From the NCBI RefSeq assembly GCF_900107585.1, contig NZ_FNQM01000027.1, positions 1 through 32,847 of the forward strand: a stretch of DNA of 32,847 bases. The letters are read 5' to 3'. Shown here one piece after another: positions 1 through 8,322 of this stretch. Below the pieces are notes generated by a model. It made no database searches. It saw nothing but the letters and a program-made list of their open reading frames with translations, and had not been told where the DNA came from. The stretch is from Rubrimonas cliftonensis (lineage in GTDB: Bacteria; Pseudomonadota; Alphaproteobacteria; Rhodobacterales; Rhodobacteraceae). The position numbers and the translations under genes were made by a program. Positions within the stretch are counted from its first letter, which is position 1. Each line of letters opens with the position of its first letter.

Positions 1-460
1 GTACGTCGGGGGTGTCGGCTTGCTCATCCACCCCGGCTATCACGCTGGATTCGCGACGTGAATCCCTCCGCCAGCCACCTTTGCGCAACATAGCCGCGTC
101 GCCGTCCCGGGTCGCCCTGCCGGCTTTGCCGATCGACTCTTCCATGTTCCGCTGAATCGGACCCTGATCGATCACGATCGCCATAAGCCAAGCATCATGT
201 GGATCGGCGCAGGGGTTCGACGCCGATCGGCCTCACAGGTCATTGAGATCTCGTAGACGTGAGGGGTAGCGCCATCGCGCCTATCCACACTCGCGTAGAC
301 GCTCGGCCCCCGGAATGAGCCGCGGCGCCATCATGGAGTCCGCTTGCGCGGGGTCGACGCGATCCCGATCCTTTTGCGGGCGCCGGGACGAACATGGCGG
401 GTCGCGCCGCCCAGGGCTCGACCGCACCCGTCGCCAGGCCGGGCAGTCAAAGGATCGCGC
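1..460. other. Left-edge stretch with no convincing gene
   Basis: No recognisable product is seen here. A minus-strand frame starting with an ATG at 184 stays open to the left edge (about 61 codons), but it has no Shine-Dalgarno sequence and no family resemblance, so I do not call it. A stem-loop at 202-228 recurs in the gap before the AraC genes and is listed separately. The last ~100 bases probably carry the promoter of the ABC-like gene. An in-frame ATG at 344 upstream of the chosen start at 461 is judged non-coding because the added residues are Arg/Pro-rich and have no membrane or domain character. Confidence 0.5.
202..228. repeat. Stem-loop repeat, copy 1
   Basis: An 8-bp perfect inverted repeat (GATCGGCG at 202-209, CGCCGATC at 221-228) encloses an 11-nt loop containing AGGGGTTC. 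The same stem, with an 11-nt loop carrying AGGGGTCC, occurs at 25016-25044. The flanks of the two copies differ, so the conserved unit is the hairpin itself, as in REP-like or protein-binding palindromes. Confidence 0.5.
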
Positions 461-3445
461 ATGACCGAAACGCTTGTCGGCTACATTTGGCGCAGTTCGA
501 AATGGCGCCAGATTGGCGTTCTTGGGGTGACGCTGCTGTCGTTCCCATTCCTCTACGCCACGCTTGAGCTTCCCAAGCGCATCGTCAACGACGCCATTTC
601 CGGAGGGGACGCGCCACGCGAGGTCGCGGGCGTCGCGCTCTCTCAGGTCGAGCTTCTCGCCTTGCTGTGCCTGCTGCTGCTGGTCGCGATCCTCGGCCAG
701 GGCCTGATGAAAATGCGCGTCAACACGATGAAGGGAAAGCTCGCCGAGCGGCTGCTGCAGGACTTCCGCCGCCAGCTGATCCAGCGCGTGCTGCGCTTTC
801 CCAGGCCGCACCTGCGCCGCACCAGCCAGGGCGAGATCGTCTCGATGATCACGGGCGAGACCGAGCCGCTCGGCGGGATCATGGGCGATCTGATCGCGCA
901 GCCGGTGTTTCAGGGCGGCATGATGCTGACGATCCTCGGGTTCCTCTACCTGCAGAACCCATGGCTCGGGATCGCCGCCGCAGCCCTGATTCCGGTGCAG
1001 GCGATCCTGATCCCGGCCATGCAGCGGCGGATCAACCTCCTGAACAAGCAGCGCGTGGCGGAGGTGCGCCGCTTCGCCGAGGAGATCGGCGAGAACGCGG
1101 CCGGCGCGTGCGATCTGCGCGTCGCGGGCGGCTGGACCCGGCGGCTCGCCATGGCCGACAGCAGGCTCGGCCGGCTCGCCGAGATCCGCTTTCAGATCTA
1201 CGAGCGGAAGTTCTTTCTGAAGTTCGTCAACAACCTGATCACGCAGATGACGCCGCTGACGTTCTACGCCTTCGGCGGCTGGCTGGCGATCCGCGGCGAT
1301 CTCACCATCGGCGCGCTGGTCGCGGCGGTGGCCGCGCACAAGGACCTCTCCGCGCCGTGGAAGGAGCTGCTGCTGTGGTGGAACCAGTCGCAGGAGATGA
1401 GCATGCGCTGGCGCGTGCTGGTGGAGCGCTTCGAGCCGCGCGGCCTGCTGCCCGAGGCGCTGTTCGAGGGACGGCCGGCCGATCACCCGCGGCTCAACGG
1501 CGCCATCGCGCTGGAGAACGTGACGGTGCGCGACGCTGGCGGGGGCGTGCTGCTCGACGAGCTGAGCGTCACGCTGCCCGCCGGCGGACTGATCGCCGTG
1601 GCCAGCCGCAGCGAGGAGGAGCGGCGCGCCGTCGCCGAACTCCTCACCCGCGAGACGACGCCGACCGCGGGCCGGGTGCGGATCGGCGGGGCCGATCTCG
1701 GCGCGCTGCATCAGGCGACGATCGCCGCGCGCGTCGGCTACGCCGGCCCCGGCCCCTACGTCTTCGCGGGGCGGATCGGCGAGAACCTCACTCTCGGGCT
1801 CGACCCCGCCGGGGCCCAGGACGGACCGGAGGCGCGGGCGGCGCTACTCGACTGGTGGCTCCAGCTCACCGACGCCATGGAGACCACCGGCTACCTGTTC
1901 GACACCGGGCTCGACCGGCGCTTCGACGCCGCCGAGCACCCGGAGCTGGCGCGCCGGCTCGCCGCGCTGAGGCTGCTCGTGGCCGAGCGCCTCGCCGCGG
2001 CCGGACTGTCCGGCGCCGTGCACCGGTTCGACCCCGAGACCTTCAATCCCGGGCTGCCGGTAGGCGGCAACCTGATGTTCGCCGTGCCGACGCGCGACGT
2101 CGCGCAGGAGCATCTCGCGAAGGATTCGCGCTTTCTCGCCGCGCTCGATGCGCTCGGCCTCGCGGCTGAGTTGCAGGAGCTCGGCGGCGACGTCCTCGCC
2201 GCGCTGCGCAGCGCCTTCGGCGGCGTCGGCGCCGAACACCCGATGTTCCGCAGGCTTGCGGTGGACGAGGCCTTCTTCGCCAAGCTCCTTGGAGTCGAGG
2301 CGCAACTGCGCGACCGCGGCGCCCGGTCGCTGGCGCCATGGCAGCGGCGGCTGCTCCAGACTGTGCCGTTCCGCTTCTCCGCCGAGCAGATCGGGGCCGC
2401 GTTTCCCGAGCCGCTGAAAGAGAAGATCATGGCCTTGCGCCTCGCGCATCGAGACGCGCTGCGCGCGGCGGCCGGCGACGCCTTCGCGCCGCTGCGCGAG
2501 GACGAGGCGTCGTCGGGCCTGTCCGTGCTCGAGAACGCGGTGTTCGGGAAGATCGCGCTGGCGGCGGGGGCGGCGGGCGACAAGGCGCGCCGGCTGGTCG
2601 CGCAGACGCTCGAGGCGGAGGGCCTGCGCGGGCTGATCGCGGAACTCATCTACGACGCGCCCACGACCGTCGGCGGCGCCAACCTCCCGCCGGTCGCCTA
2701 TGAGCGCATCGCCTTCGTCCGCGCCGCGCTGAAGCGCCCCGACATCCTGATCCTCGATCGCGCGCTCGCCTCCCATGACCGCGACAGCCGCCTGCGGATG
2801 CGGCGCCGGCTGCGCGACCTCCTGCCGGAGACCACGCTGATCTTTCTGGAGGAGGATTTCGTCCATCGCGACAGCTTCGATCTCTACCTCGAGATCGAGG
2901 AGGGCCGGCTGGTCGGGGATGTCCGGGCCGCGCGCGAGGACGCCGACCCCGGCGCGGCCGACCTGCGCAAGAAGGTCGCCAAGCTGGAGAAGGCCCAGCC
3001 GTTCCGGGGGCTCGACCGCCGACAGCTCAGGCTGCTCGCCTTCGGCTCGACCTGGGTGAAGGCCGGCGCGGGCGAGGCGCTGTTCCGGACCGGCGACCCG
3101 CCGGACGGCGCCTATCTGATCGTCGCCGGCGGCGCCGAACTGCGCGCGATCAACGCCGCAGGCGTCTCGGAGCCCTTCGACGCGGTCGCGCCCGGCCGCG
3201 TGATCGGCGATCTCGCCGTGATCCTCGACGAGCCGCGCCGCCTCGATCTCGTGGCGACCACGCCGCTGACGGCGCTGCGCATCGACGCCCGCGCCATGCG
3301 CGCGGTTATCGAAAGCGACATCTCTGTCACGCTCAGCCTGCTGCGCACCGTCTCGGGCCATCTTGTCGAGGCGGGCGAGGAGCTGCAGCGCAGCGCGCAT
3401 GGCGGGGGCCGCGAGGCGGAGCCGCTTGAGCCTAAGGCGGTGTAG
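461..3445 (+). CDS. ABC-exporter-like membrane protein with degenerate ATPase domain and C-terminal cNMP-binding domain
   Basis: The protein is 994 aa. The start at 461 is chosen because AAAGGA lies 7 bases upstream and the hydrophobic exporter fold begins just after it. Residues ~15-310 form a six-helix ABC transmembrane domain. An ABC ATPase fold starts near 345, but its P-loop is absent: residues 376-390 read GLIAVASRSEEERRA where GxxGxGKS/T is expected. The Walker B Asp is kept (ILILD, 762-766), but the next residue, the catalytic Glu, is Arg767. The LSGGQ signature is replaced by VGGANL (737-742). About 290 residues (~445-733) with no domain I recognise sit between the two ATPase halves. 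Residues ~848-955 form a Crp-type cyclic-nucleotide-binding domain with an IGDLA...PRR phosphate-cassette-like stretch. It ends 60 bp before a convergent gene. Canonical ATP hydrolysis looks impossible, so it may be a regulated channel, scaffold or sensor. Confidence 0.85.
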   Translation: MTETLVGYIWRSSKWRQIGVLGVTLLSFPFLYATLELPKRIVNDAISGGDAPREVAGVALSQVELLALLCLLLLVAILGQGLMKMRVNTMKGKLAERLLQDFRRQLIQRVLRFPRPHLRRTSQGEIVSMITGETEPLGGIMGDLIAQPVFQGGMMLTILGFLYLQNPWLGIAAAALIPVQAILIPAMQRRINLLNKQRVAEVRRFAEEIGENAAGACDLRVAGGWTRRLAMADSRLGRLAEIRFQIYERKFFLKFVNNLITQMTPLTFYAFGGWLAIRGDLTIGALVAAVAAHKDLSAPWKELLLWWNQSQEMSMRWRVLVERFEPRGLLPEALFEGRPADHPRLNGAIALENVTVRDAGGGVLLDELSVTLPAGGLIAVASRSEEERRAVAELLTRETTPTAGRVRIGGADLGALHQATIAARVGYAGPGPYVFAGRIGENLTLGLDPAGAQDGPEARAALLDWWLQLTDAMETTGYLFDTGLDRRFDAAEHPELARRLAALRLLVAERLAAAGLSGAVHRFDPETFNPGLPVGGNLMFAVPTRDVAQEHLAKDSRFLAALDALGLAAELQELGGDVLAALRSAFGGVGAEHPMFRRLAVDEAFFAKLLGVEAQLRDRGARSLAPWQRRLLQTVPFRFSAEQIGAAFPEPLKEKIMALRLAHRDALRAAAGDAFAPLREDEASSGLSVLENAVFGKIALAAGAAGDKARRLVAQTLEAEGLRGLIAELIYDAPTTVGGANLPPVAYERIAFVRAALKRPDILILDRALASHDRDSRLRMRRRLRDLLPETTLIFLEEDFVHRDSFDLYLEIEEGRLVGDVRAAREDADPGAADLRKKVAKLEKAQPFRGLDRRQLRLLAFGSTWVKAGAGEALFRTGDPPDGAYLIVAGGAELRAINAAGVSEPFDAVAPGRVIGDLAVILDEPRRLDLVATTPLTALRIDARAMRAVIESDISVTLSLLRTVSGHLVEAGEELQRSAHGGGREAEPLEPKAV

Positions 3446-3467
3446 GATGCTTGGCCGCAGCGCGGCT

Positions 3468-3493
3468 GGCGCGGCGGTGTTTCCGTCCGCGCC
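3468..3493. terminator. GC-rich hairpin between convergent genes
   Basis: The inverted repeat GGCGCGG (3468-3474) and CCGCGCC (3487-3493), extended inward by CGG/CCG with one bulged base, lies between the stops of the ABC-like gene (plus) and the amidotransferase gene (minus). A smaller hairpin (GCCGC/GCGGC, 3454-3466) precedes it. There is no U-run, so this is a probable bidirectional transcription stop, not a textbook one. Confidence 0.4.
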
Positions 3494-3505
3494 CGTCCGG
3501 CGCGG

Positions 3506-4210
3506 CTAGCGTTCGAGACCGGCCAGCCACTCAGCCACAAAGGCCGCGCCAGCCCTTTCCAGCAGCGCTGCATGGCGCCCCGCGTCCCGGCGCAGCGTGA
3601 CGGGATCGACGCCCGACGTCGCCAGTTCGCTGGCGTGCCCCAGAAGCCAATGTTCGAAGCGCGCACCGAGCACCTCCGGGTGAAACTGGAGGCCAAGCAC
3701 GGTCGGGCCGCGCGAGAACGCCTGGTTCAGGCAGAGGGGGGTCGAGGCGAGGCGGTCGCAACCCTCCGGCAGATCAAAGATGTCGCCATGCCAATGCAGA
3801 ACGGCAACGTCGCGCAGCGCGGCCAGCGGATGGCGCGCGCCCGCCTCGGTCAGGTCGAGCGGCGCCCAGCCGATCTCCTTGGCCGGACCGGGACGGACCG
3901 CGGCGCCGAGGGCGGCGGCCATCAGCTGCGCGCCGAGGCAGACGCCGAGCGTCGGCCGGTCGGCGGCGAGGCGCGCGCGCAGCAGCGCGATCTCCGCCGC
4001 CACGACCGGATAGGCGGCGGCGTCGTTGACGCCGATCGGGCCGCCGAGGACCACCAGAAGATCAGGCGCGAGCGGATCGAGCGCGCCGGGGTCGTGCTCG
4101 GCTGCGTCGACATACGCGATGTCGTAGCCCGCCGCGCGCAAGGGCGCCGCGAAGCCGCCGAGATCCTCGAAGCCGACATGGCGGATGGCCTGAACGGTGC
4201 GCCGGGTCAT
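3506..4210 (-). CDS. Class I glutamine amidotransferase
   Basis: The protein is 234 aa, a stand-alone GATase1 fold that releases ammonia from glutamine (or acts on a gamma-glutamyl compound). The nucleophile Cys91 sits in GVCLGAQ, and the catalytic His177 and Glu179 in QFHPEV, so the triad is complete. It resembles the free-standing, GMP-synthase-like amidotransferases found in many alphaproteobacteria, for which the acceptor is generally unknown. Its ATG overlaps the TGA of the upstream homoserine dehydrogenase gene by four bases (ATGA), so the two are probably translationally coupled and may work on related amino-acid chemistry. No synthetase domain is attached or adjacent. The enzyme class is secure and the substrate is not. 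Confidence 0.9.
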   Translation of the reverse strand: MTRRTVQAIRHVGFEDLGGFAAPLRAAGYDIAYVDAAEHDPGALDPLAPDLLVVLGGPIGVNDAAAYPVVAAEIALLRARLAADRPTLGVCLGAQLMAAALGAAVRPGPAKEIGWAPLDLTEAGARHPLAALRDVAVLHWHGDIFDLPEGCDRLASTPLCLNQAFSRGPTVLGLQFHPEVLGARFEHWLLGHASELATSGVDPVTLRRDAGRHAALLERAGAAFVAEWLAGLER

Positions 4211-5217
4211 GACGAGCGCCCCTTGGCCCGCGCCACCAGAATGTGTTCGAGGTCCTTCAACGCGGCGGCGGCGGTGGCCAGCGGCTCCGCGCCGTTCGAG
4301 ATGGCGACCGTCTCGCCCATGCCGTCGGTCATGATGCGGATCGCCTTCGCCTTGCCGCGGACCTGGGCGAACGGATCGGTCGGCGGATAGGTCCTGACGC
4401 CGACGCTCGCCCGGATCACGCCGCCCTCGAAGGCGATGGTGCCGACGAGCTTCGGGACGAGGCCCGCCGCGCGCCAGGCGGCGACGTCCCCGGCCGTGAC
4501 GGACTGGATGCCCTCGACGGCGAGGTCGTGCATCGTCAGGTCGGCGCCGAGGCCGAAATTGGCGATCAACAGCAGCTTGCAGGCGGTGTCCCAGCCCTCG
4601 ACGTCGTTGCGCGGGTCGGCCTCGGCGAAGCCGCCCGCCTGCGCCTCACGCAGCGCCTGCTCGAAGCCGAGCCCCCGGGTGGTCATCGCGTCGAGCAGAT
4701 GGTTCGTGGTGGCGTTCAGGACGCCATCGACGCCGAGTACCTTGCAGCCGGTCAGGCTGTTGTCGAGCAGGTCGATGGTCGGCAGGGCGGCGGCCGCGGC
4801 GCCGCTGATCTTCAGCATTGCGCCCGAGACCTGGGCACTCTCGCGCAGTTCGCGTCCGCTGTGAATCAGCGCGCCCTTGGAGATGACGACCGCATCCCGC
4901 CCGGCCGACAGCGCCGACCGGATGTAGGCGAGACCCGGGCCGCCGGTACGGAAGTCGGTCGGCCCGGCCTCGATCAGGATGTCGGCGCCGCTCGCCGCCA
5001 CGAAGTCCGGCCCCGTCAGGCCGTCCTTGAGCGCGTCGAACCGCTCGGCCTCCAGACCTGCGGGGTCGGCGACGCCGGCGCTTGACCCACAGGCTGCGAC
5101 GATGCGCACGTCAGCGCCATGGACACGCCGGTAGCGCTCTCGGCGCGACAGCAGCAGGGTCGCCGTGGCGCGTCCCACGCCGCCGAATCCAGCGACGGCG
5201 ACCTTGACGGTCCGCAT
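4207..5217 (-). CDS. Homoserine dehydrogenase, short form without ACT domain
   Basis: The protein is 336 aa and is predicted to reduce aspartate semialdehyde to homoserine with NAD(P)H. The N-terminus has the Rossmann fingerprint GFGGVG right after the start. The substrate domain shows NATTNHLLDAM and DVEGWDTACK, which matches the family's D-x-E-G-x-D...K region carrying the catalytic Lys. The usual bacterial enzyme has ~430 aa because of a C-terminal ACT domain for threonine feedback. That domain is missing, so this copy should be insensitive to threonine or serve a special pathway. The start at 5217 is preferred over an upstream in-frame ATG at 5337 because AAGGA lies about 8-9 bases before it and the Rossmann strand follows at once. 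It is coupled to the downstream amidotransferase and lies 123 bp after the TetR gene on the same strand. A related NAD-dependent dehydrogenase acting on another substrate is the alternative. Confidence 0.85.
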   Translation of the reverse strand: MRTVKVAVAGFGGVGRATATLLLSRRERYRRVHGADVRIVAACGSSAGVADPAGLEAERFDALKDGLTGPDFVAASGADILIEAGPTDFRTGGPGLAYIRSALSAGRDAVVISKGALIHSGRELRESAQVSGAMLKISGAAAAALPTIDLLDNSLTGCKVLGVDGVLNATTNHLLDAMTTRGLGFEQALREAQAGGFAEADPRNDVEGWDTACKLLLIANFGLGADLTMHDLAVEGIQSVTAGDVAAWRAAGLVPKLVGTIAFEGGVIRASVGVRTYPPTDPFAQVRGKAKAIRIMTDGMGETVAISNGAEPLATAAAALKDLEHILVARAKGRSS

Positions 5218-5340
5218 GGGGTCGATCCTTTCGCAGGGGCGACACCCGAATTCCGTGCGCGACTGGGCGCCGGCGGTCAACCCTGAAAGCCCCGATGGCG
5301 GCGGGCGACGCATCGGACCGGAATGCGCGCGCCCCACGGT

Positions 5341-5952
5341 TCAGCAGGCTCGCAGCGCCGCGACCAGCGCGCGGGCCTGCCGATCCACCTCGGCGCGCGT
5401 CGTCGCCCGCTCGCGCACGATCATGCGCCAGTAGAGCGGCGACGGGATCAGGTCTAGCGCAAGCTCGCGGTCGAGGTGGGTGCGCAGCTCGCCGCGCGCG
5501 ACGGCGCGGTCGAGCATCCGCTCCCCCTCCGCCCGGCGCCGACGGGCGAGGCGGTCGATCAGTGGCGCGAGGTCGCGCGAGCAGGCGCGCTCGGCGAGCA
5601 GGTCCGGCAGGATGCGCCGCACCAGCCGATGGCGCAGCGCCCGGCGCATCGTGAGCAGGAACGCCGTCAGGTCCGCCTCCAGCGAGCCGCAGTCGGAGAA
5701 GGCGGCGAGGTCGACCCCGACCGTCTCGATCGCATCCGAGGCGAAGGCGAGCTTGGAGGGCCAGCGCCGATAGATCGCGGCCTTGCCCGCCCCGGCCCGC
5801 AGCGCCACGCTCTCGAGGCTGATCCCCACATAGCCGGTCTGCGACCATTCCTCGAACAGCGCGCGGCGCAGCGCCGTCGTCAGGTCCGGTCGCATCACCG
5901 CCGCGCCGCTCGGCGGTCGTCGCGATGATGCGTCGATACGCTTGCGTTCCAT
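5341..5952 (-). CDS. TetR-family transcriptional regulator
   Basis: The protein is 203 aa. The N-terminal helix-turn-helix lies at about residues 25-65 (ISLESVALRAGAGKAAIYRRW, here with AGAGKAAIYRRWPSK as the recognition segment), followed by an all-helical, Arg-rich ligand-binding domain. A second in-frame ATG at 5895 would give a start just before the DNA-binding domain, and the choice between the two is uncertain. The gene is divergent from the RidA gene at 6098 and lies upstream of the homoserine dehydrogenase/amidotransferase pair on the same strand. It could therefore regulate itself, the pair behind it and the divergent RidA gene. A 14-bp near-palindrome at 6005-6018 in the divergent gap is a candidate operator. 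The ligand cannot be read from the sequence. Confidence 0.9.
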   Translation of the reverse strand: MERKRIDASSRRPPSGAAVMRPDLTTALRRALFEEWSQTGYVGISLESVALRAGAGKAAIYRRWPSKLAFASDAIETVGVDLAAFSDCGSLEADLTAFLLTMRRALRHRLVRRILPDLLAERACSRDLAPLIDRLARRRRAEGERMLDRAVARGELRTHLDRELALDLIPSPLYWRMIVRERATTRAEVDRQARALVAALRAC

Positions 5953-6004
5953 TCACGCGATCCCATTTGCGACGAGACGGCAGCGTTCCGTCCAGCCGAA
6001 AGGT

Positions 6005-6018
6005 AGCGCGATCTCGCT
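6005..6018. promoter_or_regulatory. Candidate TetR operator
   Basis: AGCGCGATCTCGCT is a palindrome at 12 of 14 positions (AGCGnGATCnCGCT). It lies in the 145-bp divergent gap between the TetR gene and the RidA gene, where TetR-family repressors usually bind. No clear -35/-10 pair could be placed around it by eye. Confidence 0.3.
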
Positions 6019-6097
6019 CCAGCGGGGCGGCTTCTCCACGCCGCAGGGCGCAGCGGTCCGCACCCTCCCGACACCTCACCCAGACAGGACGACACCC

Positions 6098-6490
6098 ATG
6101 ACACCACGCGACGCGATCTTCCCCGCCGGCCGGCACGCGCTCTACGAGAAGCACGGCTACTCCGCCGCGGTGCGCTCCGGCGAGTTGCTGTTCGTCTCCG
6201 GCCAGGTCGGCAGCCGAACCGACGGCTCGCCCGAACCCGATTTTGCAAGCCAGGTCGAACAGGCGTTCGCGAACCTCGCATCGGTGCTGGAGGCCGCAGG
6301 CTGCACCTTCGACGACGTGATCGACGTCACCACCTTCCACACCGATCCCGAGAACCAGTTCCCGACGATGATGGAGGTCAAGAGCCGGATCTTCGCCGCC
6401 CCGCCGCACCCGACCTGGACCGCCGTCGGCGTCAACTGGCTCGCCGGCTTCGACTTCGAGATCAAGGTGATCGCGCGCATTCCCGCATAG
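6098..6490 (+). CDS. RidA-family (YjgF/YER057c/UK114) protein, copy 1
   Basis: The protein is 130 aa, the normal size for this family of trimeric enamine/imine deaminases, which hydrolyse reactive 2-aminoacrylate-type intermediates or act in aromatic and pyrimidine catabolism. Family features seen are SGELLFVSGQVG near residue 30, DVIDVTTFHTD near 78-88 and the C-terminal FEIKVIARIP. In RidA proper an Arg in a C-terminal IEA/EIEAIA context binds the carboxylate. Here the end reads EIKVIARIP, so this is one of the other RidA subfamilies. The start is set by AGGAC eight bases upstream. A close paralogue lies at 30276-30671 on the other strand. It is divergent from the TetR gene and followed by a GC-rich palindrome, so it is probably its own transcription unit. 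Confidence 0.9.
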   Translation: MTPRDAIFPAGRHALYEKHGYSAAVRSGELLFVSGQVGSRTDGSPEPDFASQVEQAFANLASVLEAAGCTFDDVIDVTTFHTDPENQFPTMMEVKSRIFAAPPHPTWTAVGVNWLAGFDFEIKVIARIPA

Positions 6491-6496
6491 GCGCGT

Positions 6497-6513
6497 CGCC
6501 GGCCCGGCCGGCG
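6497..6513. terminator. GC-rich palindrome after RidA gene
   Basis: A perfect 17-base palindrome (CGCCGGCC, centre C, GGCCGGCG) begins seven bases after the RidA stop. It would fold into a strong hairpin, but no U-run follows. It is a possible terminator or pause site separating the RidA gene from the two-component genes. Confidence 0.35.
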
Positions 6514-6744
6514 CGGCAACCAAGACGCAGGGACACCGAAGCGACGTTTCTCGCATGAAGGCGAGGCTCCTCCGCCGCGGCGGATCGGTCCGCGGACACT
6601 GGGATCGCCTCTGGCCCCCGGCGGAAACGCCGCGCCGCGCAGTCGCGCGTCGGTCCATGCGCCCTGAACGGCAAAGTGGCTCGCGCGAACATCCTGGTGC
6701 AGATTGCGTGCGCTGCGCCTGGCAGCGACTGGCTCGTGGCGGAG
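6514..6744. other. Gap upstream of the histidine kinase
   Basis: About 230 bases with no supported gene. It contains a GTG at 6676 that is in frame with the kinase and would lengthen it by 23 residues. I see no clear promoter hexamers or operator dyad. Confidence 0.4.
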
Positions 6745-8322
6745 ATGAAGCACCTTCCACAAACCGTTCTGCCGGCGAGGCGCCCCTCGCGCGGAGAGCT
6801 CGTTGCAGCTGGGGCCTGCGTGGCCCTGCTGGCGGGCGGGATGGCGGTCGTGGCGCCCGTCGCTTCGATTCAGCTCGACATCATCGCGCCGCTGCTGCCC
6901 GCCTACGTGGCCGTGGTGCTCATGTTCGACGTGTTCACGGCGACGCTTCTCATCTCGCAATACGTCGCCGTGGGCGCCCCGGCGCTCCTCGCGCTCGCCG
7001 CCGCCTACCTGTTCAACGGCTTCACCGCGGTCGCCTGGGCGGCAAGCTTCCCCGGCGTGCTGGCGCCGGAGGGCCTCCTCGGCGGCGATCTTCAGACCAC
7101 AGCCGTGATCGCGGCATTCAGGCGCCTGGCGTTTCCGCTCGGCCTGCTGGCCTATGCGCTGCTGCGCCGGCGCGCCGATGCGCCGGAGGTGTGGCGCCCC
7201 TGGTCGCCGACGACAGCGGTCGCGACCGTGGTTGTTTCGGCGCTCGCGGCGTTGATCGTCACGGGCGCCGCGGGCGGTCTGTCGACGATCGTGCCCAAGC
7301 TGATGGTCGACGCCCGCGTTCCGACCGCCGCGTGGGATTTCGTGCTCTGGGCGGGCATCGCTGCGACTCTCGTCGCCGCTGTCGCGATCGCGCGCCTGCG
7401 GCCGTTCTGCGTGCTTGACCTCTGGCTGCTGGTCGCGCTGGCCGCCTTCCTCGTCGAAATTGCGATGCTCGGCTTTCTGGCCGACGGCGTACGCCTCAGC
7501 GTCGCGTGGGGAGCGGGGCGGCTCTTCGGACTGGTCGCCGTCGCCGTCGTCGCGCTGGCGCTGCTGGTTGACACCGTGGTCGCCACCGCCCGGTCGGTGA
7601 GCAAGCTCGCGGCCGAGGTGCAGGCCCGTCGCGCCCGCGAGGCCTCGCTAGAGGCGCTGGGAGCAGCCATCGCGCACGAGCTCAACCAGCCTCTAACGGC
7701 GATCGTCACCAGCGCCGAAGCCGCCGGGCGATGGCTTGACCGGGGCAATCCGGATCTGCTCAGGGCGCGCGAAAGGCTGGCGGCGATCGGCGCGGAGGGC
7801 GCGCGGGCGGGGCGGGTGCTCGACGGGCTGCGCCGCTCGTTCGGGCGCGGACCGTCTCGCGACGGGCTGGTCGATGCGGGATCGCTACTCGCCTCGGTCG
7901 CCGCGCTCGCGCGCGCGGAGGCGGCGGGCGCGCGCGTCGCCATCGACCGGGGCGCGGCTACCGGGCTGCGCGTGAGGGGCGATGCGGATCAGCTCAGGCA
8001 GGCGGTGCTGAACCTCGTCGTCAACGCCATCGAAGCGATGGCGCTGACGCCTGGCGGGCGGCGCATCGTGACGCTGAGCGCGCGCGCAGAGGGTGCGGCG
8101 TGCGTCCTGTCCGTGAGCGACGCAGGCCCTGGGCTTCCGCCGGCGCTGCTCGACATGCCGGCCGGACCGTTCCAATCGGAAAAGCCGCGCGGCATGGGAC
8201 TCGGCCTCATGATCGCCCGCACCATCGTCGAGGGTCACGGCGGCCGGATCATGGCGGCCAACCGGCCCGAGGGCGGCGCCGTCTTCGAGATCGCCCTGCC
8301 GCGGGGGAACGACAATGTCTGA
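6745..8322 (+). CDS. Membrane sensor histidine kinase with MASE4 input domain
   Basis: The protein is 525 aa from the ATG at 6745. A GTG at 6676 is an alternative, but MASE4 proteins normally begin close to the first helix, as here. Residues ~15-270 hold about eight hydrophobic segments, and the first part resembles the MASE4 membrane sensor (PAYVAV...FDVFTATLLISQY, AAYLFNGFTAVAW, FPGVLAPEGLLG, QTTA). The kinase core has its phospho-acceptor His311 in AIAHELNQPL, the HPK4-type H-box seen in FixL/TodS/DctB-like kinases. The N-box lies around Asn427 (LNLVVNAIEA), G1 at 459 (DAGPGLP) and G2 at 483 (GMGLGLMIA). All motifs are intact. The gene end overlaps the response-regulator start by 8 bases, so the two form a cognate pair. 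The signal is unknown; membrane-perturbing or lipophilic compounds would fit the neighbours. Confidence 0.92.
   Translation: MKHLPQTVLPARRPSRGELVAAGACVALLAGGMAVVAPVASIQLDIIAPLLPAYVAVVLMFDVFTATLLISQYVAVGAPALLALAAAYLFNGFTAVAWAASFPGVLAPEGLLGGDLQTTAVIAAFRRLAFPLGLLAYALLRRRADAPEVWRPWSPTTAVATVVVSALAALIVTGAAGGLSTIVPKLMVDARVPTAAWDFVLWAGIAATLVAAVAIARLRPFCVLDLWLLVALAAFLVEIAMLGFLADGVRLSVAWGAGRLFGLVAVAVVALALLVDTVVATARSVSKLAAEVQARRAREASLEALGAAIAHELNQPLTAIVTSAEAAGRWLDRGNPDLLRARERLAAIGAEGARAGRVLDGLRRSFGRGPSRDGLVDAGSLLASVAALARAEAAGARVAIDRGAATGLRVRGDADQLRQAVLNLVVNAIEAMALTPGGRRIVTLSARAEGAACVLSVSDAGPGLPPALLDMPAGPFQSEKPRGMGLGLMIARTIVEGHGGRIMAANRPEGGAVFEIALPRGNDNV

Noticed and set aside
281-1711. Long minus-strand open frame opposite the ABC-like gene
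   Set aside because: Arg/Gln/His-rich product without domains; mirror of the GC3-biased plus-strand gene, which has clear membrane and cNMP domains.
1844-3400. 518-codon minus-strand open frame
   Set aside because: Antisense to the same gene; low-complexity sequence with no recognisable fold.
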